Shown here: positions 52,374-61,068 of the stretch, piece after piece | Layout of the letters: each line of letters begins with the position of its first letter | Numbering within the stretch: position 1 is the first letter of the stretch | Origin: Magnetospirillum moscoviense | GTDB taxonomy: Bacteria > Pseudomonadota > Alphaproteobacteria > Rhodospirillales > Magnetospirillaceae | Reading direction: 5' to 3' | DNA: 64,000 nt | Assembly (NCBI RefSeq): GCF_001650635.1 | Contig: NZ_LWQU01000152.1 | Span: 1 to 64,000, forward strand | Program-made: the position numbers and the translations under genes | The notes under the pieces: generated by a model | What the model saw: the letters and a program-made list of their open reading frames with translations, nothing else | What the model was told of the DNA's origin: nothing | Database searches by the model: none

Positions 52374-52814
52374 ATGAGCCGAGAATACCCGACCCATCCC
52401 CTGCCCGCCGTTCTGGTCGCCCTGGTCCGCGACAACCGCCTGCTGCTGGTTCAGCGGGCCAAGGAAGACATCCCGCGCAAATGGGGCCTGCCCGGCGGTC
52501 TGATCGAGCTGGGCGAGAGCCCGGCCCAAGCCGCCCAACGCGAATTGTTCGAGGAAACCGGGGTGACCGCCCGTGCCGGCCGGCTGATCGATCAGTTCGA
52601 CGTGATCGAGGCCGACGACCAGGGCCGCATCCGCCTGCACTACTTGGCCCTGGTGGTCGCGTGCGCATGGATCGAAGGCGACCCGGTGGCGGCCAGCGAC
52701 GCCGCCGCCGCCGGCTGGTTCGACGCCGCCCAGATCGCCTCGCTGCACAGCCACCCCAACCTTGCGCGCCTGGCCGGCCTGGTTCTGGGCACCTCTCTGG
52801 TCCCAAAGGGATGA
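52374..52814 (+). CDS. Nudix hydrolase
   Basis: 146 residues. A perfect Nudix box GLIELGESPAQAAQRELFEE continuing TGV (G-x5-E-x7-REUxEExGU) lies at residues ~42-64. Small ADP-ribose pyrophosphatase-like member; the GDPVAASDAAAAGWFDAAQI segment is typical. Substrate unknown. Divergent from the kinase gene at 50232 with 99 bases between, and not clearly linked to the following kinase gene. Confidence 0.92.
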   Translation: MSREYPTHPLPAVLVALVRDNRLLLVQRAKEDIPRKWGLPGGLIELGESPAQAAQRELFEETGVTARAGRLIDQFDVIEADDQGRIRLHYLALVVACAWIEGDPVAASDAAAAGWFDAAQIASLHSHPNLARLAGLVLGTSLVPKG

Positions 52815-52891
52815 GACCTACTCCGATTGCATCATTGCCGCCGGAAATTAACCTGGGATAATCGGAGCGTTCGGGGAGTAAGGACGCCGGC

Positions 52892-54442
52892 ATGAGTGCT
52901 GCGACCAATGTCGTGATCGACCCTATGATTGAAGGTGCTTGGCGCGCGCTTCCCAGCGCGGTCTGCCTGTTGGCCCCCGACGACCACATCGTCTTTTGCA
53001 ATGATCCGGCAAGGGCGATCCTGGCCGGCGCCGACGACTTTCGCCACTTCCCGCAGACCCGGAACTGGCGACGAATCGACGGCAGCCCCGGGCAGGTCGC
53101 CGACCCGATCGCTGCGGTCCGCGCCACGGGCGCCCCCCAGCCCCCCAGAATCATGGAGTTCCTGCGCGGAGATGCCTCGCCGCAATGGCTGGAAATCACC
53201 GCCGCCCCCTTTGCCGCCGCGCCTGGCTGCGTGGTGCTGACCGTCACCGACGTCTCTGCCCTGATGTCGGTCCATGACCGCATGGTCGAACAGCAGCGGC
53301 GCTTCCGCGCCATCTTCAACCAGACCTTCGAATTCATCGGCGTGCTGACCCCCGACGGTCGGCTGATCGAAGCCAACGCCACCGCGCTTCACTATGCCGA
53401 CAAGACGATGGACGAACTGTACGGCCTGCATTTCGCCGACACGCCGTGGTGGGCGCATTCGCCGGAAAGCCAGGACCGCCTGCGCCGGGCCATCGTCGAT
53501 GCCGCCAGCGGCCACTTCGTCCGCTTCGAGACCACCCATGTCGATCCGGGCGGCGACGAGATCTTCATCGATTTCTCGCTGCGCCCCGCCTTCGACGAAG
53601 ATGGCAACGTCATCTTCCTGATCCCCGAGGGCCGCGACATGACGGCCCGCAAGATGACCGAGATCGCCTTGATCCAGGCCAAGGTCGAGGCGGAAGCGGC
53701 CAATCGGGCCAAGTCGCAGTTCCTGGCCACCATGAGCCACGAACTGCGCACGCCCTTGAACGCGGTGATCGGCTTTTCCGACACCATCCAGAACGAAGTG
53801 TTCGGGCCGCTGGGCAATGCCCGTTACCGCGAATATGTCGGCATGATTCACTCGGCCGGCAGCCATCTGCTCGAGCTGATCGAGGACATCTTGGACATTT
53901 CGCGCATCGACATGGGCAAGACCGAGTTGTTCGAGGAGGAAATCACCCCCGGCCCGTTGCTGGATTCGGTGATCACCTTGTTGCGCCCAAAGGCGCAGGA
54001 CGGGCGCATCACCCTCAAGACCACCATCGCCGCCGGCGACATGCCCAGATTGTGGGCGGATTCCCTTCGGCTGCGCCAGATCGCCTTCAACCTGGTGTCC
54101 AATGCCATCAAGTACACCCCGACGGGCGGCAAAGTGACATTGAACGCCAAGTCCGACGACGATGGCTTTCATCTGGTCGTCGCCGACAACGGCATCGGCA
54201 TTCCCGCCGATCGCATGGAGCAGGTGTGGAGCCCGTTCGGCCAGGCCGATCCGCTGTTGGCCCGCACCGTCGGCGGCACCGGGCTGGGCCTGCCGATCGT
54301 GCGCCATTACGTCCAGGCGCACGGCGGCACCATCACCTTGAAAAGCGAACCGGGCAAGGGCACCGTCGCCCATGTGGTGCTGCCGCCGTCGCGGCTGCGC
54401 CCGGCGGCCAGCCTGCCCGGTGGACAAGCCGTCACCGCCTAG
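52892..54442 (+). CDS. soluble sensor histidine kinase (PAS-PAS-HisKA-HATPase)
   Basis: 516 residues without a membrane segment. Two PAS domains (~15-125 and ~145-260, with FIGVLTPDGRLIEANATAL) precede HisKA (ATMSHELRTPLNAVIGFSD) and HATPase (NLVSNAIKYTPTG, VADNGIGIPADRM, VGGTGLGLPIVRHYVQAHG). The phosphorylation site is of the PleC/DivJ-like type abundant in alphaproteobacteria, but the sensor part is different and no cell-cycle role can be claimed. No dedicated regulator is adjacent. Confidence 0.92.
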   Translation: MSAATNVVIDPMIEGAWRALPSAVCLLAPDDHIVFCNDPARAILAGADDFRHFPQTRNWRRIDGSPGQVADPIAAVRATGAPQPPRIMEFLRGDASPQWLEITAAPFAAAPGCVVLTVTDVSALMSVHDRMVEQQRRFRAIFNQTFEFIGVLTPDGRLIEANATALHYADKTMDELYGLHFADTPWWAHSPESQDRLRRAIVDAASGHFVRFETTHVDPGGDEIFIDFSLRPAFDEDGNVIFLIPEGRDMTARKMTEIALIQAKVEAEAANRAKSQFLATMSHELRTPLNAVIGFSDTIQNEVFGPLGNARYREYVGMIHSAGSHLLELIEDILDISRIDMGKTELFEEEITPGPLLDSVITLLRPKAQDGRITLKTTIAAGDMPRLWADSLRLRQIAFNLVSNAIKYTPTGGKVTLNAKSDDDGFHLVVADNGIGIPADRMEQVWSPFGQADPLLARTVGGTGLGLPIVRHYVQAHGGTITLKSEPGKGTVAHVVLPPSRLRPAASLPGGQAVTA

Positions 54443-54450
54443 TGTCCTGC

Positions 54451-54479
54451 CCCCGAAATTCGCATGGCGAATTACGGGG
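54451..54479. repeat. palindromic hairpin
   Basis: CCCCGAAATTCGC (54451-54463) pairs with GCGAATTACGGGG (54467-54479) at 12 of 13 positions with a three-base loop. It lies just after the kinase stop; no T-run follows, so it is probably a repeat-type element rather than a classical terminator. Confidence 0.75.
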
Positions 54480-54504
54480 ATAAGCAGGCCACCAACTTTT
54501 TGAA

Positions 54505-54560
54505 TTGTGTGGTGATTCCGATGCCCGCATTCTGATGCGAACTTCGGAACCACCACACAA
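54505..54560. repeat. long two-tier hairpin
   Basis: TTGTGTGGTGATTCCGA (54505-54521) pairs with TCGGAACCACCACACAA (54544-54560) at 16 of 17 positions. Inside the loop a second stem CGCAT/ATGCG (54526-54530 and 54535-54539) closes on TCTG. It ends 16 bases before the next start codon at 54576 and could hide or expose its ribosome site. Confidence 0.8.
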
Positions 54561-54575
54561 GGCCATCCTGGCCGA

Positions 54576-56102
54576 ATGCAGCACGCGACCCAAACCGAGA
54601 TCGAAGCCTTCCTGGCCGACCCTGCCACCCATGGCGGCGTCAAGCCGCGCCGCTTCGACACCCACATCTCGACAATCTTCCTGGCCGGGACGTTGGCGTG
54701 GAAGATGAAGAAGGCGGTCACGCTGCCGTTTCTGGATTTTTCGACCCTCGAGGCGCGACAGGCGGCCTGCGAAGCCGAGCAGGCGGTCAACCACCGCGCC
54801 GCGCCTACTTTGTATCAGGGCGTCGTCCCCGTCACCCGCGATTCGGGCGGCAATCTGCGGCTGGGCGGCGACGGGCAGCCCCTCGAGTGGCTGGTCAAGA
54901 TGCGCCGCTTCGACCAGAAAAGCCTGTTCAGCCGCCAGGCCGCGACCGGCCGTCTGGACCGCACCGCCATCCACGGCCTGACCGAGGCGGTGTGGGCCTT
55001 CCACCGCGAAGCGCCCAAACGCCCCGACCGTGGTGGGGCCAAGGGATTGGCCTGGACTATCGACACCAACGACACCTGCTTCGCCGGCCTGATGGCGGAA
55101 CTGGAGCGCGAGCGCACCATCGCCCTGACCCAGGCCAGCCGCGATTGGCTGGCCCGGCTGACCCCCCGTCTCGAACAGCGCCGCGCCGCCGGCCTGGTGC
55201 GGGCCTGCCACGGCGACCTGCATCTGGGCAATATCTGCGTGTTCGAGGGGCGCCCGACCTTGTTCGACGCCATCGAATTCTCGGATGACATCGCCAGCAT
55301 CGACGTCTTCTACGACCTGGCCTTCCTGTTGATGGACCTGGAGCGCCGGGCCGGCCGGACACTGGCCAGCTACGCCCTGAACCATTACCTCGACCTGTCG
55401 GGCGATTATGGCGGGGTGGGAATGCTACCGCTGCTGCTGTCGTTGCGCGCCGCCATCCGCGCCCATGTCAGCGCCACCATCGCGCGCGGCCACCGCCACC
55501 CCAGGCGCCGCGCCCTGGTGGCCGAGGCCAACGCCTATCTCGACCAGGCCTTGGCCTATCTGTCGCCCATGCCGCCTCGCCTGCTGGCGGTCGGCGGCCT
55601 GTCGGGCAGCGGCAAGTCGCGCATGGGACGCGAACTGGCGCCGTCCCTGGCGGTGCCGGGCGCAGCGGTAGTGCGCTCGGACAGCCTGCGCAAGCAGATC
55701 ATGGGGGTCGGCCTGCTCGACCGCCTGGGACCCGAGGGCTATGGCCCCGAAATGACCGAACGCACCTACCAGGCGCTATACGACACCTGCGCCGCCATCT
55801 TGAAGGACGGCCACGCGGTGGTGGCCGACGCGGTGTTCGCCAAGCCCGAGCAGCGCGAGCGCATCGAAGCGGTGGCCCGGGCCGCCGGGGTGCGCTTCGA
55901 CGGCTTGTGGCTGCAGGCCGACCCGGCGGTGACGGTCGAACGCATCGCCACCCGCAAGGTCAATGTTTCCGACGCCACGCCCGAGGTTTTTCAACGTCAG
56001 CGCGATTACGACCTGGGCGACATTCGCTGGAAGGTCATCGACACCTCGGGGTCCAAGGAAGCGGCTCTTGGGGCAGGTCTAAATTGCGCTTTGGCGGGTT
56101 GA
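54576..56102 (+). CDS. fusion of aminoglycoside-phosphotransferase-like and P-loop kinase domains
   Basis: 508 residues. The N-terminal ~320 residues are a protein-kinase-like fold of the APH type (LVKMRRFDQKSLFSRQAATG, catalytic CHGDLHLGNICVFE, then FYDLAFLLMDLERR). The C-terminal ~170 residues are a P-loop kinase with GLSGSGKSRMG, SDSLRKQIMGVG and VVADAVFAKPEQRERIEAVA. This two-domain family is widespread in alphaproteobacteria; substrate unknown, so an antibiotic-resistance role should not be assumed. Confidence 0.88.
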   Translation: MQHATQTEIEAFLADPATHGGVKPRRFDTHISTIFLAGTLAWKMKKAVTLPFLDFSTLEARQAACEAEQAVNHRAAPTLYQGVVPVTRDSGGNLRLGGDGQPLEWLVKMRRFDQKSLFSRQAATGRLDRTAIHGLTEAVWAFHREAPKRPDRGGAKGLAWTIDTNDTCFAGLMAELERERTIALTQASRDWLARLTPRLEQRRAAGLVRACHGDLHLGNICVFEGRPTLFDAIEFSDDIASIDVFYDLAFLLMDLERRAGRTLASYALNHYLDLSGDYGGVGMLPLLLSLRAAIRAHVSATIARGHRHPRRRALVAEANAYLDQALAYLSPMPPRLLAVGGLSGSGKSRMGRELAPSLAVPGAAVVRSDSLRKQIMGVGLLDRLGPEGYGPEMTERTYQALYDTCAAILKDGHAVVADAVFAKPEQRERIEAVARAAGVRFDGLWLQADPAVTVERIATRKVNVSDATPEVFQRQRDYDLGDIRWKVIDTSGSKEAALGAGLNCALAG

Positions 56103-56150
56103 ATTCCTGCCAAATTGGAGGATGATGGCTTTGCCCCCCCCGAAGCGAGG

Positions 56151-57416
56151 ATGATGGGTGCCGTGAGCTTCCGCATTCTTCTTGTTGAAGATTCAGCGTT
56201 TTTCGCCGCCGCCGTGCGCCGCCAGCTCGAGACCATCGAGGGGGTGACGGTCGATCAGGCCGGCACACTGGCCGAGACCAAGGTGCTGATCGAGGCCAAT
56301 CACGGCCGCTATTCGCTGGCGGTCCTTGACGTCATCTTGCCCGATTCCACCGACGCCGAGACGGTGGAACTGTGCGCCAAGCTGAAAATCCCCTCGCTGG
56401 TCTTCACCAGCATCGTGTCCGAGGATTTCCGCGAGCGACTGATGTCGATGAACGTCATCGACTACATCATCAAGGACAACCCGGCCAGCCTGTCGATCCT
56501 GGCCCAGGTCATCGGCCGCATCCTCAAGAACCGCAACACCAAGGCGATGATCGTCGATGATTCCTCGACGGCGCGCCATTATGTCGGCGACCTGTTGGCC
56601 CACTACCAGTTCCAGGTCTTCAAGGCCGCCAGCGGCAAGGACGCCCTGGACATCCTGGGCGAACATCCCGACATCCGCCTGGTGGTCACCGACTTCCACA
56701 TGCCCAACATGAACGGCGTCGAGATGATCCGCGCCATTCGCCAGAACCACCCGCGCGAGGAATTGTCGATCGTCGGCATCTCGTCGGGCGGCGGCAGCGC
56801 CACGGCGGCGATGTTCATCAAGCACGGCGCCAACGACTACATCACCAAGCCGTTCCTGCGCGAGGAATTCTTCTTCCGCATCAACCAGAACATGGACACG
56901 CTGGACCTGTTGGGGGCCTACAAGAAGGCGGCCAACCACGACTTCCTGACCGGGCTTTACAACCGCCGCCATCTGACCGAGATCGGCAACAAGCTGTATG
57001 CCAGCCAACGGCGCGGCAAGCTGACCCTGGCGTCGATCCTTTTGGACCTCGATTTCTTCAAGGCGGTCAACGACGAGTACGGCCACGATCTGGGCGACGC
57101 CGTTCTGGTGGCGGTGGCCGACAAACTGCGCCAGACCACCCGCGAGACCGACATCGTCGCCCGCATGGGTGGCGAGGAATTCGGCATCCTGGCGGTCAAC
57201 CTGGCGCCCGATCACGAGGAAGCCTATTTCGATCGCCTGCGCCAGGCGGTGGCCGAACTGGCGATCCCGGCCGACGGCAAGATCATCACCATCACCGCCA
57301 GCCTAGGCGTGTGCACCAAGCCGTTCGACGCCCTGAAGGACATGCTGCACGCCGCCGACAAGGCGCTTTACCAAGCCAAGGCGCGCGGACGCAACTGCGT
57401 CGTCCGCGCCGACTGA
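56151..57416 (+). CDS. diguanylate cyclase with two receiver domains (PleD-like)
   Basis: About 421 residues; start uncertain among ATG 56151, ATG 56154 and GTG 56163. Receiver 1 (ILLVEDSAFFAAAVRRQL, Asp in LAVLDVILPDS), receiver 2 (AMIVDDSSTARHYVGDLL, Asp in LVVTDFHMPNMNG, Lys in YITKPFLREEF) and a GGDEF domain (HDFLTGLYNRRHLTEIG, ILLDLDFFKAVND, active site GGEEFG). RETD stands five residues before GGEEF, an intact inhibitory I-site. Makes cyclic di-GMP on phosphorylation; opposes the HD-GYP protein at 3673. Confidence 0.93.
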   Translation: MMGAVSFRILLVEDSAFFAAAVRRQLETIEGVTVDQAGTLAETKVLIEANHGRYSLAVLDVILPDSTDAETVELCAKLKIPSLVFTSIVSEDFRERLMSMNVIDYIIKDNPASLSILAQVIGRILKNRNTKAMIVDDSSTARHYVGDLLAHYQFQVFKAASGKDALDILGEHPDIRLVVTDFHMPNMNGVEMIRAIRQNHPREELSIVGISSGGGSATAAMFIKHGANDYITKPFLREEFFFRINQNMDTLDLLGAYKKAANHDFLTGLYNRRHLTEIGNKLYASQRRGKLTLASILLDLDFFKAVNDEYGHDLGDAVLVAVADKLRQTTRETDIVARMGGEEFGILAVNLAPDHEEAYFDRLRQAVAELAIPADGKIITITASLGVCTKPFDALKDMLHAADKALYQAKARGRNCVVRAD

Positions 57417-57440
57417 CCCCGCCAATCCGAGGAGGAAGCC

Positions 57441-58301
57441 ATGACCGCCTTCAAGACCATTCTGGTCCCCTTGGACGAGCCGTCATCCGCACCGGCCCCG
57501 CTGGAAGCGGCGTTCCTGTTGGCGGCCCGCTTCAACGCCCACGTCACCGCGCTGCACGTCCGCCCCGATCCCACCTTGATGGTCCCCCTGGTCGGCGAGG
57601 GCATGTCGGGCGCGATGGTCGAGGAGATGCTGGGCATGGCCGAGCGCCAGGCCGGCGAGCGGGCCGGCGAGGTTCGCGCCATCTACGATTCGGTCCGGCT
57701 GGGCCACCCGCTGCCCGAGGCCACTCGGCCGCCGACCGATTCCGCCTCGTGCGTTTGGCGTGAAATGACCGGCCGCGAGGACGACATCGTCACCCGCCAG
57801 GCCAGGCTGCACGATCTGATTGTCATGGCCCGCCCGATCGACCACGATTCCGCCGCCAGCAATTCGCTCAACACCGTACTGCTAGATAGCGGCAAGCCGA
57901 TCTTGCTGGTGCCGTCGGACAAGCGCACCGAAATCGCCCGCCACGTCGCCATCGCCTGGAACGGCAGCGCCGAGGCGGCCCGCGCCGTCGCCTATGCCCT
58001 GCCATTGCTGGCGGTCGCCACCAAGGTCACCATCCTGACGGCGGCCGAAAAGGGGGCCGAGGCGAGCGCCGGCCAGGAACTGGCGGACTCGCTGGCCTGG
58101 CACGGCCTGGCGACCAATGTCCACACCGTCGATGCGGCCCACCATGCCGGGCCGGCCCTGCTGGACGGTGCGCACGCCGTGGGGGCGGACATGCTGATCA
58201 TGGGCGCCTACACCCACTCGCGCCTGCGCCAACTGATCCTGGGCGGCGTCACCCGCCACGTCATCGGCCACGCCACCTTGCCGGTGCTGTTGTGCCATTG
58301 A
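57441..58301 (+). CDS. universal stress protein, tandem domains
   Basis: 286 residues with two UspA-type halves. The first (FKTILVPLDEPSSAPAPLEA) lacks a clear nucleotide motif; the second (RHVAIAWNGSAEAARAVAYA) ends with GAYTHSRLRQLILGGVTRHV, the G-x2-G-x9-G type ATP-binding loop in modified form. It has a GAGGAAG ribosome site and starts 24 bases after the cyclase gene, so may be co-transcribed. Followed by a strong terminator. Confidence 0.9.
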   Translation: MTAFKTILVPLDEPSSAPAPLEAAFLLAARFNAHVTALHVRPDPTLMVPLVGEGMSGAMVEEMLGMAERQAGERAGEVRAIYDSVRLGHPLPEATRPPTDSASCVWREMTGREDDIVTRQARLHDLIVMARPIDHDSAASNSLNTVLLDSGKPILLVPSDKRTEIARHVAIAWNGSAEAARAVAYALPLLAVATKVTILTAAEKGAEASAGQELADSLAWHGLATNVHTVDAAHHAGPALLDGAHAVGADMLIMGAYTHSRLRQLILGGVTRHVIGHATLPVLLCH

Positions 58302-58314
58302 TGGCAACGCGATG

Positions 58315-58352
58315 AAAAAAGGCCGTCCCGGGAAACCGAGACGGCCTTTTTT
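58315..58352. terminator. bidirectional rho-independent terminator
   Basis: GGCCGTCCCGG pairs with CCGAGACGGCC (one mismatch) around a GAAA loop, flanked by AAAAAA and TTTTTT, so it can stop transcription both from the Usp gene and from the convergent DUF4167 gene. Confidence 0.92.
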
Positions 58353-58369
58353 CTTGGGCTTTTGAAACC

Positions 58370-58837
58370 TCAGGCGTTGGCCTGGTTGCCTTCCTCGCCG
58401 TCGGGACCGGTCTCGCCGTCGGACTCGCCGTCGCCTTCGCCGTCGCCGTCACCCTGCTGGCCCTCGCCGTTCTCGTCGTCCTCGCCGGTCATTTCCTGCT
58501 GGTCGCCCGCCGGGGTCGGCAGGTTCTGCGGGCGGCGCTGGCCGTTGCTCTGGTTGTAGGCGTTGATCAGCCGGAAATAATGCTCGGCGTGCTGATAGAA
58601 ATTCTCGGCGGCGACGCGGTCGCCCTGCGACGAGGCGTCACGCGCCAGCGCCAGGTACTTTTCCATCACCTGATGGGCGTTGCCGCGAATCCGACCCTCG
58701 GGACCGTTGGAATCGAAAACCTGGGTGCGGACGTTGATGTGCCGGGGCGCGCCGCCCGAATGGCCACCGCCACCGGTATGGGTGCGATTGGGATTGCCGC
58801 CATTGCCGCGGCCGCGGGAGCGTTGCTTGGGATTCAC
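58370..58837 (-). CDS. DUF4167 protein
   Basis: 155 residues. The basic glycine-rich N-terminus (MNPKQRSRGRGNGGNPN) and the core GRIRGNAHQVMEKYLALARD followed by AAENFYQHAEHYFRLINAY are the DUF4167 signature, found in alphaproteobacteria. The acidic C-terminal tail is low-complexity (DDENGEGQQGDGDGEGDGES). RNA binding has been suggested by its basic end; no proven function. In many alphaproteobacteria it follows prmC, as here after a gap of 202 bases (58838-59039) in which I see nothing else. Confidence 0.92.
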   Translation of the reverse strand: MNPKQRSRGRGNGGNPNRTHTGGGGHSGGAPRHINVRTQVFDSNGPEGRIRGNAHQVMEKYLALARDASSQGDRVAAENFYQHAEHYFRLINAYNQSNGQRRPQNLPTPAGDQQEMTGEDDENGEGQQGDGDGEGDGESDGETGPDGEEGNQANA

Positions 58838-59039
58838 GTGTCCTGCCTTTTCAAATTCAACGTCATGATCTTGCTCATGCGACCACCCCTGCGGACGTCA
58901 TCGTCCGGAAGGGTCGACAATCCTCGATTTACCGATCGGGAACGTCTGGATCGGCGAAGGCGGAGCGGTAAGCTCGACGCCTGCGGCCTTCAACCGCAGG
59001 CACCCTAGCGGGAGTAGGGCTTCTTTCCAATCATTTTTT

Positions 59040-59885
59040 TTACGCAGCCGCAATAACGCAGCGGCCGATTCCGGCAAGGTCGGCGACCACATCAGCTGCG
59101 CACAGGCCGGCTTGTTCCATCAACCGGGCGACGGCGCCATCCTGCCCCTGGCCGACCTCGAAGGCGACGATGCCGCCGGGCGCGGCCAAGGCCGCCATCT
59201 GCGGCGCCAGCAGGCGGTAGCAATCCAATCCGTCGGCACCGCCGGCCAAGGCGCCGCGCGGTTCGAACCGGGCCACTTCCGGCTCGAGCGCGTCGATGTC
59301 GCCATCGGGGATATAGGGCGGGTTCGAGACGATGACGTCGAACGGCCCGGCCAGGCCTTGGCTCCAGTCGCCCAGTTGGAAACCGGCGCGGCCGTCAAGA
59401 TGGTTGGCCCGCGCGTTGGCCGCCGCCACCGCCAGCGCGCCGGCCGAGCGATCGATGCCTAAGCCGGTGGCGTTGGGCAACTCGCTCAACAGCGCCAGCA
59501 GGATGCAACCGGTGCCGGTGCCAAGATCCAGCAGGCGCAGGGGGGCCGTGCGATCGGCGATGCGGGCCAGCACCGCCTCGACCAGGGTTTCGGTGTCCGG
59601 GCGCGGCGCCAGCGTGTCCTGGGTGACCGCCAGATCCAGGGTCCAGAAGCCGCGATGGCCCAGCACATGGCTCATCGGCTCGCGCGCGGCGCGCCGGGCG
59701 GCCAGTTCCTCCAGCCGGGCGGCCTGGGCTGGGCTGACGGCGGTTTCGGGAAAGGCGGTCAGCCGACCGGGGGTGAGCCCCAGCACTTCGGCCACCAGCA
59801 GGCGGGCATCGAAGCGGGAATCCGATATGCCGGCGGCGGCGAAGCGCTCGGCCAGGGCCGCCACCCAGGCGCCGGCCAATATCAT
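59040..59885 (-). CDS. prmC: peptide chain release factor N5-glutamine methyltransferase
   Basis: Methylates the glutamine of the GGQ motif of release factors. 281 residues from the ATG at 59885, supported by GGGGGAA seven bases upstream; the longer frame to 59987 is translated from a repeat element and rejected. SAM-binding LLDLGTGTGCILLALL and the catalytic NPPYIP (VIVSNPPYIPDGD) are intact. It follows prfA, its substrate, in the same direction but is separated from it by a palindromic repeat. Confidence 0.96.
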   Translation of the reverse strand: MILAGAWVAALAERFAAAGISDSRFDARLLVAEVLGLTPGRLTAFPETAVSPAQAARLEELAARRAAREPMSHVLGHRGFWTLDLAVTQDTLAPRPDTETLVEAVLARIADRTAPLRLLDLGTGTGCILLALLSELPNATGLGIDRSAGALAVAAANARANHLDGRAGFQLGDWSQGLAGPFDVIVSNPPYIPDGDIDALEPEVARFEPRGALAGGADGLDCYRLLAPQMAALAAPGGIVAFEVGQGQDGAVARLMEQAGLCAADVVADLAGIGRCVIAAA

Positions 59886-59901
59886 CTGTTCCCCCTGCAA
59901 T

Positions 59902-59992
59902 CCGTCACCCCCGGGCTTGACCCGGGGATCGACAGTGGCGGCATTGGTGCCGACGGGGTTATGGATGGCCGGATCAAGCCCGGCCATGACGG
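59902..59992. repeat. alphaproteobacterial 'GLDPAIH' palindromic element
   Basis: CCGTCA (59902-59907) and TGACGG at the right end bound a 91-base element with two internal hairpins: CCCCGGG/CCCGGGG (59909-59927) and ATGGCCGG/CCGGCCAT (59965-59987). Translated on the minus strand it gives MAGLDPAIH and DPRVKPGGD, peptide traces recognised in many alphaproteobacterial annotations. It lies between prfA and prmC. Confidence 0.88.
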
Positions 59993-60003
59993 AAAAAGCA
60001 GGA

Positions 60004-61062
60004 TCAATCGCCCATCTCCGCCATCCGCTCGGCCTGGTCGGCGGCGATCAGCGCCTCGACCACCTCGTCGAGCGCGGTGCCGTTCATCACCTCGTCGATC
60101 TTGTAAAGGGTCAGGTTGATGCGGTGGTCGGTGACGCGGCCTTGCGGGAAATTATAGGTGCGGATGCGTTCCGAGCGGTCGCCCGATCCCACCTGGCTCT
60201 TGCGGTTGGCGGCGCGTTCGGCGTCCTTGGCCTCGCGCTCCATCTCGTAAAGGCGGGACCTGAGCAGCTTCAAGGCGGTGGCCTTGTTCTTGTGCTGGCT
60301 TTTTTCCTGCTGGCAGGCCACCGCCAGGCCGGTGGGAATGTGGGTGACGCGCACCGCCGAATCGGTGGTGTTGACCGACTGTCCGCCCGAGCCCTGGGAC
60401 CGGTAGACGTCGAAGCGCAGGTCTTTTTCGTCCAGCTGGATATCGACATCCTCGGCTTCCGGCAGCACCGCCACGGTGGCGGCCGAGGTGTGGATGCGCC
60501 CGCCAGATTCGGTGGCCGGCACCCGCTGGACCCGGTGGACGCCGGATTCGAACTTCAGCCGGGCGAACACGCCGCGCCCGGTGATGGTGGCGGTGGCTTC
60601 CTTCATGCCGCCGATGCCGGTGTCGTTGGAATCCATCACCTCGAAACGCCAGCCCCGGCCCGAGGCATAGCGCTCGTACATGCGAAACAGCTCGGCGGCG
60701 AACAGGGCCGCTTCCTCGCCGCCGGTGCCGGCGCGGACTTCCAGGATGGCGTTCTTTTCGTCGGCCTCGTCCTTGGGCAGCAGCATCAGCTGCACCTCGC
60801 GCTCAAGCCCGGGCAGGCTTTCCTTCAGCGCGTAATATTCCTCGGCGGCCAACTCCTTCATGTCGGGATCGGCCATCATCTGCTCGGCCTCGATCATGTC
60901 GGCCCGGGCCTTCTTGAGGGCGCGCACGGCGTTCGCCACCGGTTCCAGATCCGACAGTTCCTTCGACAGCTTGGCGAACGAGGCGCCATCGCCCGCCGCC
61001 AGCATGGCGTGCAGTTCGTCGTAGCGGTAAAGGACCTTGTCCAGTTGGGCTTCCAGGTTCAT
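60004..61062 (-). CDS. prfA: peptide chain release factor 1
   Basis: Reads UAA and UAG stop codons and triggers peptidyl-tRNA hydrolysis. 352 residues. The codon-recognition tripeptide PAT is at ~182-184 ([13 protein letters not shown]) and GGQ at 226-228 ([13 protein letters not shown]). It begins six bases after the hemA stop and is followed by prmC after the repeat element. Confidence 0.98.
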   Translation of the reverse strand: MNLEAQLDKVLYRYDELHAMLAAGDGASFAKLSKELSDLEPVANAVRALKKARADMIEAEQMMADPDMKELAAEEYYALKESLPGLEREVQLMLLPKDEADEKNAILEVRAGTGGEEAALFAAELFRMYERYASGRGWRFEVMDSNDTGIGGMKEATATITGRGVFARLKFESGVHRVQRVPATESGGRIHTSAATVAVLPEAEDVDIQLDEKDLRFDVYRSQGSGGQSVNTTDSAVRVTHIPTGLAVACQQEKSQHKNKATALKLLRSRLYEMEREAKDAERAANRKSQVGSGDRSERIRTYNFPQGRVTDHRINLTLYKIDEVMNGTALDEVVEALIAADQAERMAEMGD

Positions 61063-61068
61063 CTCGTC

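Noticed and set aside
54576-56102. Antibiotic resistance gene
   Set aside because: The APH-like domain belongs to a widespread chromosomal fusion with a P-loop kinase; nothing ties it to aminoglycosides.
59886-59987. Longer N-terminus for PrmC (MAGLDPAIH...)
   Set aside because: That stretch is the palindromic repeat element; the ATG at 59885 has a good ribosome site and gives the normal length.
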